Assembly (NCBI GenBank): GCA_030832085.1
Contig: JAURJU010000092.1
Coordinates: 32,000-95,999, forward strand
Source: Chitinophagales bacterium
Lineage (GTDB): Bacteria > Bacteroidota > Bacteroidia > Chitinophagales > Chitinophagaceae
Direction of reading: 5' to 3'
Length of the DNA stretch: 64,000 bases
Shown: positions 53,380 to 62,629 of the stretch, piece after piece
How positions within the stretch are numbered: the first letter of the stretch is position 1
Layout: the number at the start of each line of letters is the position of its first letter
Made by a program: the position numbers and the translations under genes
The notes under the pieces: model-generated
Seen by the model: the letters and a program-made list of their open reading frames with translations, nothing else
Databases searched by the model: none
What the model was told of the DNA's origin: nothing

Positions 53380-53393
53380 TACCTTATCGGGTA
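53380..53393. promoter_or_regulatory. Operator-like palindrome 1 upstream of the HipB-like gene
   Basis: TACC-N6-GGTA, starting five bases upstream of the ATG. It resembles the TATCC-N8-GGATA operator of E. coli HipB in layout, though the spacing differs. Assignment is inference. Confidence 0.45.
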
Positions 53394-53409
53394 CAATTTT
53401 TCATTCCTG

Positions 53410-53441
53410 AAACATTTATACCCACTCAGGTATAAATGTTT
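53410..53441. promoter_or_regulatory. Operator-like palindrome 2 (13-bp arms) upstream of the HipB-like gene
   Basis: AAACATTTATACC (53410-53422) and GGTATAAATGTTT (53429-53441) are perfect reverse complements around CACTCA. The centre again reads TACC-N6-GGTA (53419-53432), 39 bp from palindrome 1. As an RNA it would also form a strong hairpin, but no T-tract or upstream gene requires a terminator here. Confidence 0.6.
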
Positions 53442-53681
53442 TTCAGATTTTGGTGCACTATTTTGACGAACTGTAAAATTATCTAGAAGTGCGGTTTTTT
53501 AGCAAATTCAACATAACATTTTCGTGTAATGCCACGTTAACTTCACATGTTCGTTGATGTATAAAGATCATGAACTGAAATAACATTCATCATTTTTTAA
53601 AACCAAATTTTAACCATGCCGAAGTAAAACCTGTTCAGCCATCAGTTCTTAAATCCAATCCCAACATCAAAAAAGAAAGAA

Positions 53682-55721
53682 ATGAAAACTATCCCGAAAA
53701 TCCTGCTGATGGTTGTGGGCCTGTTTGGGCTCTCAAACACTGCTTCTTTTGCAACAAACTACTACGTAGACCCTTCTTCAACGGCAACTTCTGCCAACGG
53801 AACATTGGCGTATCCTTGGAAAACAATTGCACAGGTCAACAGTGGAACAACTTTGTTGAATCCCGGCGACAGTGTTTTGTTCAAAAGGGGGCAATCCTAC
53901 TCCGGAAGGCTTACCATTTCGAGGTCAGGATCAGCCACCGCCCCTATTGTTTATTCAAATTATGGTTCAGGAAGTCTGCCAGAGTTCAACAACGCCATTA
54001 CTGACATCATCAATATTACCAACAAACAATATATTGTGATTGACGGAATCAAAATCATCGACAATTCAATCAGCACAACCGATCACAGTATCCAAGCCAA
54101 GATCAGCTATGCCATCAATCTTGAAAACTCACCGAATTGCAGCATCAAAAACTGTGACATTTCGCTTGTGGGTGTGGGCATTGCAGTACTGGCAGGTTCT
54201 GACAATACGACCATAACTGGAAACTACATGCACAACATGCGCATGGTCAGAAATACGCCAACTTCGGTAAACCCGGATGACGATTATGGCGCAAACCCAA
54301 TGGTGATAGGCAGCTCAAACAACAGGATTACCAATAACCGTTTTGAAGAGTGCTGGGCACTGAGCTATGATTATGGCTATGATGGAGGGGCAGTGGAATT
54401 GTTTGGCGCTACCATGAACAACAACATGGTGATGTACAATACTGCCATCAACTGCAATGGTTTCATGGAAATCGGAAGCAGTTCCAATGGTACTGCACAA
54501 AACAATATTGTTGCCTACAACAAAATCATCAACTGCGGAATCATTGGTGTATATCAAAATGGATCTACGTTTTCCGTTTCAGTCAACAACCTTCAGTATT
54601 ACAACAATACCGTTGTTGAAACAGTAAAGCAATATTCCCAACCCAGTGTAATGTTCTGGATGGCTGGTACCGGATCTGCAGGAATGGTGGTGGTCAAAAA
54701 CAATATTTTTTGGCTTTCATCTGGTGTAAATGTTGCAAGCAGCAAATTCAATTCCGGACAGATGGTGCACTCTAACAATATTTACCGCATGTCTTCAGGT
54801 TCACTGGGTATTACATTGAACAACAGTGAACTGCTGAGCACGAATGCCAGCCTGTTTACCAGTGTTTCAGGCGGACCTGCTGATTGGAATTATACTTTAC
54901 CCAGTACATCTGCAGCAGTGAATTTTGGAACAAATGTTGGTTTGGTAAAAGATTTTGCAGGAAATCCAATCAATGGGAATCCTGATGCAGGCATGTTGGA
55001 ATATGCCAGTACCGTGGTTGAACCCACACCATTGGATGCTTTGGCCTCAGCGGGTTCTATCAACTGCAACGGTGGAACTACAACTGTAGTGGTATCGGCT
55101 ACGGGCGGAACATCCCCCTACACCGGAACTGGAAGTTTTACCGTTGCAGCAGGAAGCTACAAGTATTTTGTAACGGATGCAAAGGGTCTGAAAGATTCTG
55201 TGGGTATAGTGGTTGCAGAGCCTACAGCTGTCGCAGCCTCACTTACATCAGGTTCAATCACTGTTGCAGGAGGAACTACAAGCATCACTGTCAATGCCTC
55301 TGGAGGGACTTCTCCATATTTGTATAACATCAACAATGGTGCTTACCAATCTTCAAATGTTTTTTCAAATCTGGTTGCTGGTACATACACAGTAAACACA
55401 AAAGACAGCAAAGGATGCACCCTTGGAAAATCAATCACCATTGCTGCATACCAGGATACGGTTTCTACTGTATATGTAAGTTTCAAGGCGAGCGTATACC
55501 CCAATCCAACAACCAATTATTTCAAGGTGAGCATTTACCATTACCATAGCAATTACCCTGTTTATATTGCTGTTGCAAATGCCAATGGGAATATTGTATA
55601 TACTGTAAAGGGTGACGCTTATACCACTTACTCCTTTGGAAACAGCTTCCCATCCGGAACCTACTATGTAAAAATCACGATTGCAGGAACGACCAAAAGT
55701 TACACCGTTGTCAAGCTCTGA
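53682..55721 (+). CDS. T9SS-exported right-handed beta-helix protein with SprB-like repeats
   Basis: A 679-residue secreted protein. After the signal peptide (KTIPKILLMVVGLFGLSNTASFA) comes a parallel beta-helix (~25-450; NYYVDPSSTATSANGTLAYPWKTIAQ start, Asn-rich coils such as NNRITNNRFEECWALSYDYGYDGGAVEL), as in polysaccharide lyases and NosD-like proteins. Two SprB-like repeats follow (~455-600; SINCNGGTTTVVVSATGGTSPY, SITVAGGTTSITVNASGGTSPYLY) and a Por-type type A sorting domain ends the protein (VYPNPTTNYFKVSIYH...). It probably binds or cuts a polysaccharide at the cell surface. Its position next to an exopolysaccharide cluster suggests a link, unproven. Confidence 0.88.
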   Translation: MKTIPKILLMVVGLFGLSNTASFATNYYVDPSSTATSANGTLAYPWKTIAQVNSGTTLLNPGDSVLFKRGQSYSGRLTISRSGSATAPIVYSNYGSGSLPEFNNAITDIINITNKQYIVIDGIKIIDNSISTTDHSIQAKISYAINLENSPNCSIKNCDISLVGVGIAVLAGSDNTTITGNYMHNMRMVRNTPTSVNPDDDYGANPMVIGSSNNRITNNRFEECWALSYDYGYDGGAVELFGATMNNNMVMYNTAINCNGFMEIGSSSNGTAQNNIVAYNKIINCGIIGVYQNGSTFSVSVNNLQYYNNTVVETVKQYSQPSVMFWMAGTGSAGMVVVKNNIFWLSSGVNVASSKFNSGQMVHSNNIYRMSSGSLGITLNNSELLSTNASLFTSVSGGPADWNYTLPSTSAAVNFGTNVGLVKDFAGNPINGNPDAGMLEYASTVVEPTPLDALASAGSINCNGGTTTVVVSATGGTSPYTGTGSFTVAAGSYKYFVTDAKGLKDSVGIVVAEPTAVAASLTSGSITVAGGTTSITVNASGGTSPYLYNINNGAYQSSNVFSNLVAGTYTVNTKDSKGCTLGKSITIAAYQDTVSTVYVSFKASVYPNPTTNYFKVSIYHYHSNYPVYIAVANANGNIVYTVKGDAYTTYSFGNSFPSGTYYVKITIAGTTKSYTVVKL

Positions 55722-55747
55722 TTGGTTCATATAACATCCTCCCTATG

Positions 55748-55785
55748 AAACAAGAAGCCGGTCATTGTACCGGCCTCTTTGTTTT
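55748..55785. terminator. Bidirectional terminator between beta-helix gene and exopolysaccharide cluster
   Basis: GCCGGT (55757-55762) and ACCGGC (55769-55774) form the core stem around CATTGT; A-rich sequence upstream (AAACAAGA) and T-rich sequence downstream (TCTTTGTTTT) extend it imperfectly and supply T-tracts for either direction. It stands 27 bp after the beta-helix stop and just at the end of the convergent glycosyltransferase gene. Confidence 0.7.
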
Positions 55786-57176
55786 CAATAGGCATATTTA
55801 TCACCGGCAAATACCCTAAAAACTGTCGACAGCATAATTTTGAGGTCCAGCCTGATGCTCCAGTTTTCCAGGTACCAGAGGTCACTGGCAACACGTTGTT
55901 GGATTTGTTGTGGATTTGAAATTTCACCACGGAGGCCGTTTACCTGTGCCCATCCTGTGATGCCAGGCTTGAGCAGTTGCCTGATCATATAATGTTCAAC
56001 AACTTTTGAATATTCAGAAGTATGCTTGAGCATATGTGGCCTTGGGCCCACGATGCTCATCTGACCCCTGAAAACATTGATGAACTGTGGAAATTCATCG
56101 ATGCTGGTCTTTCTCAAAAAGGAGCCCAATCCGGTAATCCTTCTATCATTTTTTGTCGCTTGTTTGACGTCTGATTCAGCATTGACCTTCATTGTTCGAA
56201 ATTTCCAACAGTAAAAGGGATTGTCGTTCAAGCCCGTTCTCAATTGTGAAAAAAAAATGGGGCCCCTTGAGTCCATCCAAATCAAAAGACCAATCAAGGG
56301 TATCATCCATGATAAAATCAAAATGATTACCAGTCCACTGACCAGTACGTCAAAAATTCTTTTCTTCATCCTGTTTCCAACATCTTCCAAAGGATCTGAC
56401 CGCATCGAAAGCACGGGCAAGTCTTTGATAAAGTCAACTTCAACTGCATGATTCACATGCGACGAAAGGCTTGGTACCACCTTGAACCTTAGGCATTGAT
56501 CTTCCGACTCTCGAATGAGCTTATAGATAATATTGTTTTTTTCTGGGGAGATGGTTGAAAATATTTCATGAACGTTCAACTGCTTTGCGAGTTGAACAGC
56601 ATTTTCAATGTTGGAGTATACCGGATAAGTGGTAAGTTCAGACATGTTCACCTCATTTTCCACAAATCCCAGCAGTCTTGTGTTGAAGCCCTCTTCTTCT
56701 AGGTACTGTGCAAGTTTTTTGGCGGTATCATTGAAGCCAATGATGAGTACACGATTGATCATATCATGCTGGATGCTGAGATACTTTCTTATTGCCAAAT
56801 AAAATATTCTATTGGTGGAAATACCAAACAATGCAAATGCGAAAAAAAGCACCATGGTATCAGAAATATTTGTATTGGAGTCCCAATACCACAATGCGAG
56901 GAGGATTGAAGTCCCCCATAAAAAATATACAACCCCAGTTCTGTTTGAAAATCTACTGAAGTCTGCAATGACCTTTAGGCTGTATAACCCAATAAAAAAA
57001 CTGGTTATGGCCCAAGTAAAACTTGAGGCCAAAGCAAAAGAAAGGAATGCGTTTTTCCCCAATATAACGTCATCTGAAAACGACAATGAATAGGTCAACA
57101 ACCATGATAGGTTGACCATTACGACATCAATGGCAAAAAAAGTGGTGCTCAAGGATTTTCGAAATTCGCGGTTCAT
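55785..57176 (-). CDS. Undecaprenyl-phosphate sugar phosphotransferase (initiating glycosyltransferase)
   Basis: A 463-residue WcaJ/PglC-like enzyme. Four N-terminal membrane helices (to ~130) and a CoA-binding-like middle region (~135-260) precede the catalytic part from ~265: KKRIFDVLVSGLVIILIL membrane hairpin, FSQLRTGLNDNPFYCWKFRTM, KTSIDEFPQFINVFRGQMSIVGPRPH, and KPGITGWAQVNGLRGE. It transfers a sugar-1-phosphate to the lipid carrier, the first step of exopolysaccharide repeat-unit assembly. It is the last gene of the leftward cluster, 32 bp after the epimerase. Confidence 0.93.
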   Translation of the reverse strand: MNREFRKSLSTTFFAIDVVMVNLSWLLTYSLSFSDDVILGKNAFLSFALASSFTWAITSFFIGLYSLKVIADFSRFSNRTGVVYFLWGTSILLALWYWDSNTNISDTMVLFFAFALFGISTNRIFYLAIRKYLSIQHDMINRVLIIGFNDTAKKLAQYLEEEGFNTRLLGFVENEVNMSELTTYPVYSNIENAVQLAKQLNVHEIFSTISPEKNNIIYKLIRESEDQCLRFKVVPSLSSHVNHAVEVDFIKDLPVLSMRSDPLEDVGNRMKKRIFDVLVSGLVIILILSWMIPLIGLLIWMDSRGPIFFSQLRTGLNDNPFYCWKFRTMKVNAESDVKQATKNDRRITGLGSFLRKTSIDEFPQFINVFRGQMSIVGPRPHMLKHTSEYSKVVEHYMIRQLLKPGITGWAQVNGLRGEISNPQQIQQRVASDLWYLENWSIRLDLKIMLSTVFRVFAGDKYAY

Positions 57177-57208
57177 GGAAATTGATTTTCACTTTTACTT
57201 CAATCAGG

Positions 57209-58318
57209 CTATGCGTTATACGGTGCATGACTGTATTCCTCGATCAGCACATGAACAATGCGTTCTGATGTCCTGCCGTCCCAGAGATCAGGAATAACAG
57301 CTGTTTTCCAATCACCAATCACCATCTTGTGCATGAGTTTAGCAAGCAAATGAAGGTCTTCTCCCACGAGCTCATTGGTTCCATCCAGAACGGTTTCCGG
57401 CCTTTCAGTGGTTGTGCGCATGGTAATGCAAGGAATATTGAGAACAGTTGCTTCTTCAGTAATGCCACCGGAATCGGTAACAATCCCTCTGGCATTCTTG
57501 ATCAGGTAAATAAATTCAAGATAGGGTTGGGGCTCCAATAAGATCAATGGGCCAAGGTTGACATCAATTGTATTCAAAACATTTCTCGTTCGGGGGTGCA
57601 CTGGAAATACAATTGGCAAATTTGAACTGTTCGCCACAATGGTCTCTAGGATCTTTCCAAGTTTTTTTGGGTCATCTGCATTCGAGGGCCGGTGAATCGT
57701 CAATAAAAGATAGTTGCCCTGGCCCAATGAAGCAACGGCAGGATCCAAAGGAGGCTTTAGTTTTCCCATGTTTTGAAAAAGGGTATCAATCATGGTATTG
57801 CCAACAAAATGAATTCTTTTAGGGTCTGCACCATTTGTCTTGAGATTGTCTGAAGCATGTGGGGTTGTTGTAAAAAAATGGTCACAGATCGAGTCGGTAA
57901 GAATCCTGTTGATTTCTTCAGGCATCTGCATGTCTCCGCAACGAATGCCTGCCTCAACATGTACCACGTCTATCTGCATTTTTTTAGCAACGATGCTGCA
58001 GGCCATTGAAGAAGTAACATCACCAACAACCAAGACAAGATCGGGCTTGTGCACCATCAGTTCGGCTTCAAACCCAACCATGATGGCAGCAGTTTGTTGC
58101 GCTTGTGTACCACCCCCTGCTCCAAGGTTTACATGGGGCGCTGGTATTTCAAGTTGGCTAAATATTTGAGAACTCATTGTAGGGTCAAAATGTTGACCGG
58201 TATGAACAATGCGGTATTGAATCTCATATCCTTCATCTTTGCTTTTGTGAATGGCTTTGATGATGGGAGCAATTTTCATGAAATTGGGTCTGGCCCCAGC
58301 AACAATGGTAATCAACAT
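57209..58318 (-). CDS. wecB: UDP-N-acetylglucosamine 2-epimerase (non-hydrolysing)
   Basis: A 369-residue GT-B-fold enzyme that interconverts UDP-GlcNAc and UDP-ManNAc. Visible family segments: ITIVAGARPNFMKIAPII at the N-terminus, GDVTSSMACSIVAKK, HVEAGIRCGDMQMPEEINR, GNTMIDTL, HPRTRNVL and GGITEEATVLNIPCITMRTTTERPET. It provides a ManNAc-derived precursor for the exopolysaccharide. Typical length and complete motif set. The next gene upstream ends 28 bp away. Confidence 0.93.
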   Translation of the reverse strand: MLITIVAGARPNFMKIAPIIKAIHKSKDEGYEIQYRIVHTGQHFDPTMSSQIFSQLEIPAPHVNLGAGGGTQAQQTAAIMVGFEAELMVHKPDLVLVVGDVTSSMACSIVAKKMQIDVVHVEAGIRCGDMQMPEEINRILTDSICDHFFTTTPHASDNLKTNGADPKRIHFVGNTMIDTLFQNMGKLKPPLDPAVASLGQGNYLLLTIHRPSNADDPKKLGKILETIVANSSNLPIVFPVHPRTRNVLNTIDVNLGPLILLEPQPYLEFIYLIKNARGIVTDSGGITEEATVLNIPCITMRTTTERPETVLDGTNELVGEDLHLLAKLMHKMVIGDWKTAVIPDLWDGRTSERIVHVLIEEYSHAPYNA

Positions 58319-58346
58319 AAATATTTATTTGAAGAGTTGGTCAGCA

Positions 58347-59225
58347 TTAGGCTGATTTGCTATTGAATAGTTTGTCGTAGTGGTGAATCAGGGAAACCGT
58401 TTCCCGAATATTATTCCTTGAGGAAGCGCCAAAAAGAATGGATTCAACATTCGGAAGGGAACATACATATTCAAGGGCTTGCGCAGGAGAGCTCGTGCCA
58501 CCTGAAAAAATCTGCATGGCAATTGCCCTTACCCGCCCAGATTTTAGCGTCTTTTCATACAATTCAATACCTCCAGACATCCTGAATCCTTCATGGTTTA
58601 TTGATGAACAAACAATAGGATGATGAATACCCTGGCTGGCAAGTACATCTACAAGCTTTGGCATGTTCATGGTAATATATGCGGGTTCAGACCCGTATTT
58701 TTTTCGAATATGGTTGTCAAATGCCATGAACAATTCTTTCATGCCCAATCCAAGCAAAAGATCAGTAACTACATTCTGTAAAAATATTACTGGCGTTGAA
58801 AGACCCTTGAACATTTTCAGTTCAGCATCAATCATCAATTCCATCATTTTGACATGGTCTTTGGACACCAATGCATATCCGCCCTTAAACAGGGAACTGA
58901 TAAAATTCCCGGGTACGTATTGTCTGATGGCACCCATGATACCGAGTTCAGTGACAGCATTTGCATATTTGTGTGCATAGGGAAGGCAAGGAAAAATTTC
59001 AAAGTCGTCGTATTTTTCCGAATCATTTCGAATCAGATTCGCGATGTTTATCATTCGATCATGCGTAGTGCACATAAAGGTGTTACAGCCTTCTGATACA
59101 GCATGGTCAATCGTATTTAAAATTGAAATATCATCGCGGAAAAGCATTGATTGCTGTCTTGCTTTTTCATCTGAAACATGGTTTACGCCAAAAAATTGAT
59201 TGTCCCCAAATAAAATTCTGTTCAT
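58347..59225 (-). CDS. TIM-barrel protein of unclear function (aldo/keto reductase-like)
   Basis: A 292-residue protein that I cannot name with confidence. It begins RILFGDNQFFGVNHVSDEKARQQ, contains HAVSEGCNTFMCTTHDRM and ends VESILFGASSRNNIRETVSLI, a C-terminus that resembles the cofactor-binding end of aldo/keto reductases; the classical catalytic tetrad is not obvious. Its stop lies 28 bp before wecB and its start overlaps the oxidoreductase stop by four bases, so it belongs to the polysaccharide operon and may act on a nucleotide sugar. Confidence 0.75.
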   Translation of the reverse strand: MNRILFGDNQFFGVNHVSDEKARQQSMLFRDDISILNTIDHAVSEGCNTFMCTTHDRMINIANLIRNDSEKYDDFEIFPCLPYAHKYANAVTELGIMGAIRQYVPGNFISSLFKGGYALVSKDHVKMMELMIDAELKMFKGLSTPVIFLQNVVTDLLLGLGMKELFMAFDNHIRKKYGSEPAYITMNMPKLVDVLASQGIHHPIVCSSINHEGFRMSGGIELYEKTLKSGRVRAIAMQIFSGGTSSPAQALEYVCSLPNVESILFGASSRNNIRETVSLIHHYDKLFNSKSA

Positions 59226-60241
59226 CGTCTTTGTGTTTTATGAAGCCTAATTTGTTGAATGACAATGTCGGTTTGAAGGGCTGTTTCAAACGTGTTGATG
59301 CTATTGGGCAATCGGCCCTGCAATACACGAATGAAATGGTCAATTTGCAGTGAATATTCTTCACCACGCAAATAAAAATCTACATGCGGAGACAATTCAT
59401 TGATGTGCTTTACATTCCAACCTTTTGAATAATTTTCAAATGGGTTGGGTTCCTGGAAAAAAACTTTTAATTCCGTGGAATCTACAATCAACTTTCCCTT
59501 CGTGCCTAAAATGGTCAGGCATGTTGACATTTTTCTGTACGTCTCATCACTCCAGTTGACAAGGATGGTACCATGAATGCGATTTTGCGTTTCCAATAGA
59601 CAAGAAACGGCATCCTCAACCGAAGCGGAATAAAAAGAAAGCAGATCAGCGCCATGAACTGTAGTGATGGGTGAAACAATATGGTTGATCAAATCAATCA
59701 AATGGGCCGCATAATCCATGAGGCATCCCCCTCCTTCTTCGGGCTTGGATCTCCATGTTTGCTCTTTGCGTTTGGTTACCACAGGACCATTCATGTTCCC
59801 AATAAAATATTGTATGTGGCCCAAACTACCTGCATCGATTATTCGCTTGGCTTCCATGAATGTTCCAATAAACTTGTTGTGATATCCTACCTGATTGCAG
59901 ATGTTTTTTTGCATTGCTTCTTGAACCAATTTTTTGCCATTGATGGTATTCAAACTGAATGGTTTTTCAACAAATACATTGATGTGGTGGTCCAGCAGAT
60001 GCTGTACAATCGGCTCATGATATTTGGTAGGAACAGAGACAAAAACTGCATCGGGTTTTTTTTCTGAAATCAACTGGGTATAGTCTGAATAAACATCGAA
60101 AGAGGTATATCGCTTGAGCACATCCGAAACGATGGTTGAGGTTTCAGCGACCCCGACAACCTCTACATCTGGATGTGCTCCCAAGATTGATAAATGTGAA
60201 ATGCCCATTTTTCCTGCTCCTATTAGCCCGATTTTTTTCAT
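59222..60241 (-). CDS. Gfo/Idh/MocA family oxidoreductase (nucleotide-sugar type)
   Basis: A 339-residue enzyme with Rossmann motif IGLIGAGKMGISHLSILG, the VEKPFS motif at ~92-97, and WRSKPEEGGGCLMDYAAHLIDLINHI, where the substrate-binding histidine lies. In polysaccharide clusters such proteins oxidise UDP-amino sugars (WlbA-like) or related precursors. It overlaps both neighbours by four bases (ATGA type), showing translational coupling with the TIM-barrel protein downstream and the DUF354 protein upstream. Confidence 0.88.
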   Translation of the reverse strand: MKKIGLIGAGKMGISHLSILGAHPDVEVVGVAETSTIVSDVLKRYTSFDVYSDYTQLISEKKPDAVFVSVPTKYHEPIVQHLLDHHINVFVEKPFSLNTINGKKLVQEAMQKNICNQVGYHNKFIGTFMEAKRIIDAGSLGHIQYFIGNMNGPVVTKRKEQTWRSKPEEGGGCLMDYAAHLIDLINHIVSPITTVHGADLLSFYSASVEDAVSCLLETQNRIHGTILVNWSDETYRKMSTCLTILGTKGKLIVDSTELKVFFQEPNPFENYSKGWNVKHINELSPHVDFYLRGEEYSLQIDHFIRVLQGRLPNSINTFETALQTDIVIQQIRLHKTQRR

Positions 60242-61272
60242 GCTGGTATTTTTTTACAATTGGTGATGAGTTGATAGAAAATGTCATAGGCATGTTTCCC
60301 TTTTTCCATGAGTGCATTCCCTTGGATTGCTTTTGTCATTGTTCTGCTGACACGGGCAAGGTCTTCCTGTGAAACATTGGAAACATGTCGCATCAAATTG
60401 CTTTCAATCAGTACTTTATCCACTTCGAGCAACACATCCTGATAGACAGACAAGGTGGGTATGCCAACCATTGCCAACTCCCTGGTCATTGATCCACCCG
60501 CCCCCACAAAAAGGTCACAATCCGCTGCAATCTCTTCGAATGCTATAGGCTTGGTGGCTACATGAACACGTTTGAATGTGCTGCCCGTATAGTGGGAAAC
60601 CTGGCTGGCATTGCGGGGAAGAATGGTAATGTTATAATCTGATGATACCTGCTTGATCAGGTCATCCAAAAAGTTTTCTTTACCATTATAATATTGCGCA
60701 GTAGATGGTTCAGGCCGTATATAAAGATTCAATAAATGAGGATTTTTTTTAGGGGGTCTTGCATTTATTTTTTCGGATAATCGCCACAGGTATATCCCCT
60801 CCTTGATGCCTGGATAGAATTGAATTTTATTTCTAATAAACGACTTTTGTGAAAATTGATTGAGCCTAAAACTTTCTGGTAACAATATTGTTGTTGCAAA
60901 TAGAAAACTGGGGAGGTTGCCTATGGCATGTTCATTGTCATTCGTATAGATGGATGGAACACCCAGTAACTTTGCCGTGAGCGGTGAATGAAATGAACTT
61001 TGAGAAACCGCAAGATCAACTTGCTTGTACTGGAGGTATTTCCACAACTGATAGACCCTTACAGGAAAACCAAACAGCTTTCCAAGCAGATTTTTCCCAT
61101 AATGAATTCCAACAGGTTTATGCTTCAAGCCCTTGCTGTCAAGCAATGCTATCGTGTTTGCCAATGGTCTTGAAGTGATGATGATGAGGTGGCCATCCCG
61201 TTCAAGAGAACAAATCATATCATAAAACATATTGATGTGTGGAGAATTTGAAATGTCAAACCAAATGCGCAT
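60238..61272 (-). CDS. DUF354 family protein (glycosyltransferase-like)
   Basis: A 344-residue protein beginning RIWFDISNSPHINMFYDMICSLERDGH, the hallmark of DUF354 (PF04007), which has a GT-B-like fold related to UDP-GlcNAc 2-epimerase. FVGAGGSMTRELAMVGIPTLSVYQ near residue 250-275 matches the nucleotide-binding half. Function of DUF354 proteins is not established; polysaccharide or glycoconjugate synthesis is implied by the cluster. It overlaps the oxidoreductase gene by four bases. Confidence 0.87.
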   Translation of the reverse strand: MRIWFDISNSPHINMFYDMICSLERDGHLIIITSRPLANTIALLDSKGLKHKPVGIHYGKNLLGKLFGFPVRVYQLWKYLQYKQVDLAVSQSSFHSPLTAKLLGVPSIYTNDNEHAIGNLPSFLFATTILLPESFRLNQFSQKSFIRNKIQFYPGIKEGIYLWRLSEKINARPPKKNPHLLNLYIRPEPSTAQYYNGKENFLDDLIKQVSSDYNITILPRNASQVSHYTGSTFKRVHVATKPIAFEEIAADCDLFVGAGGSMTRELAMVGIPTLSVYQDVLLEVDKVLIESNLMRHVSNVSQEDLARVSRTMTKAIQGNALMEKGKHAYDIFYQLITNCKKIPA

Positions 61273-61304
61273 GACTGTTCATTTATATTGTTATCCAACA
61301 GGTA

Positions 61305-62576
61305 CTATAGGGTGATGGCCTCATTTGATGTATTGATCACGTATCGGTGTTTGGCATTTTCGGCAGGCAAAAAAGGGTAATTGATCTTGAGGTCGTAATG
61401 GTCGAATTGCATATTTTTCTTTACGATATCCAGGTAATGCATGAAATATTCCTCAGGTAATGTTTGGTCGTCTACTTCCAGCAAAACGACTATTTCGTTT
61501 TTATTGAATTGCACCTGAAATTGTTCAATGTGTTTGTCATCCCTGAAAAGAATGTTGAAAAAAGCTGAATGCATTACCTTGTTTCGCTGGTCTATGACCA
61601 TGTCACATGTTCGTCCCATAAAGCTTCCCATGATGGGATATCCTCGTTTACATGGGCATGACTCGCCTTCCAATAAGCTGAATTTATCCCCGGTAAAATA
61701 CCTTATCATCGGATACGCCTTGTTCACCAAATTTGTCGCCAATACATTTCCTTCACTGTCCAGCGCTAAAGATGTAGCGGTGTTGATATAATGCATGTTT
61801 CCAAAGTCACACTCAAATGCAGAAATGCCTGCTTCGTTACATCCATATTGATTATGCACTTTTACATTGAATGCCTGAGAGATGTTATCCCTGTGCTTAT
61901 CACTCAATATTTCTGCTGTAGTTACTATACCGCGGAGGTCTGGAAATTGAATGGGGCCATTTTTGAGGATATATTCTGCCAAACTGTTGACCGCTGTAGC
62001 ATAACCATATATCAGCCTTGCCCGTGTTTTTTTGATCTGTATCAAATATGTTTTGATATCACTATCATTCAAATGGTAAGCAGAATATACGGTAACATTA
62101 AGCAAACGATAAAATACCGTATGTTGCAAGTCATTTTTGGCCAAGGAGGTGCCAGCTACAAATGCCACTTTTTCCCCCAGCTTGTAGCCCAATGTTTCCC
62201 ATGACAAGATTATTCCGGCCCACATGAAGGATTGGGCCTCGTTCGTTGTGTAGTACACCAAGGGTGCGCCAGTTGAACCGCCTGTTCCCTTTCTGATTTT
62301 TTTTCCTACATATGTATTGGAAAAGAAAGATTCGGGATTTTTTCTGATGATATCTTTTGTTAAAACCGAAGAATGAACGTCTTTGTTGATATTTCTATAA
62401 TATGGTGTACTCATCAAAGCATGTTCAATCAACTGCACACGATTTTTGTTTGAAATGGTGACAAGTGCCGCAGGGTTCAAAAATTGCTCCTTGCGAAGCC
62501 TTTTCAAAGTAGAAACAATTGTTGTTCCCCTCAACCTGTCAATGAGCCTAAATCTTGCCTGTCCTAAAATGTTCAT
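61305..62576 (-). CDS. CapK/PaaK-like adenylate-forming enzyme
   Basis: About 423 residues related to phenylacetate-CoA ligase. The adenylate-binding loop is RKGTGGSTGAPLVYYTT, followed by VHNQYGCNEAGISAFECD and RYFTGDKFSLLEG, the usual A-motifs of the superfamily. Such CapK proteins occur in many polysaccharide loci and may activate an acyl or aminoacyl substituent, but their reaction is not established. The ATG at 62576 (NILGQARFRL) is preferred; an earlier ATG at 62636 overlaps the upstream glycosyltransferase stop by seven bases and is also possible. Confidence 0.87.
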   Translation of the reverse strand: MNILGQARFRLIDRLRGTTIVSTLKRLRKEQFLNPAALVTISNKNRVQLIEHALMSTPYYRNINKDVHSSVLTKDIIRKNPESFFSNTYVGKKIRKGTGGSTGAPLVYYTTNEAQSFMWAGIILSWETLGYKLGEKVAFVAGTSLAKNDLQHTVFYRLLNVTVYSAYHLNDSDIKTYLIQIKKTRARLIYGYATAVNSLAEYILKNGPIQFPDLRGIVTTAEILSDKHRDNISQAFNVKVHNQYGCNEAGISAFECDFGNMHYINTATSLALDSEGNVLATNLVNKAYPMIRYFTGDKFSLLEGESCPCKRGYPIMGSFMGRTCDMVIDQRNKVMHSAFFNILFRDDKHIEQFQVQFNKNEIVVLLEVDDQTLPEEYFMHYLDIVKKNMQFDHYDLKINYPFLPAENAKHRYVINTSNEAITL

Positions 62577-62629
62577 ACATGTTGGTTTTAAATAGGAAAT
62601 AAAATGATGGACTGAAATTTTTCTATTGT

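Noticed and set aside
53397..53681. HipA-type toxin partner for the HipB-like protein
   Set aside because: Both strands of the neighbouring non-coding region were read and no kinase-like frame was seen; the adjacent genes are an M16 peptidase and a beta-helix protein.
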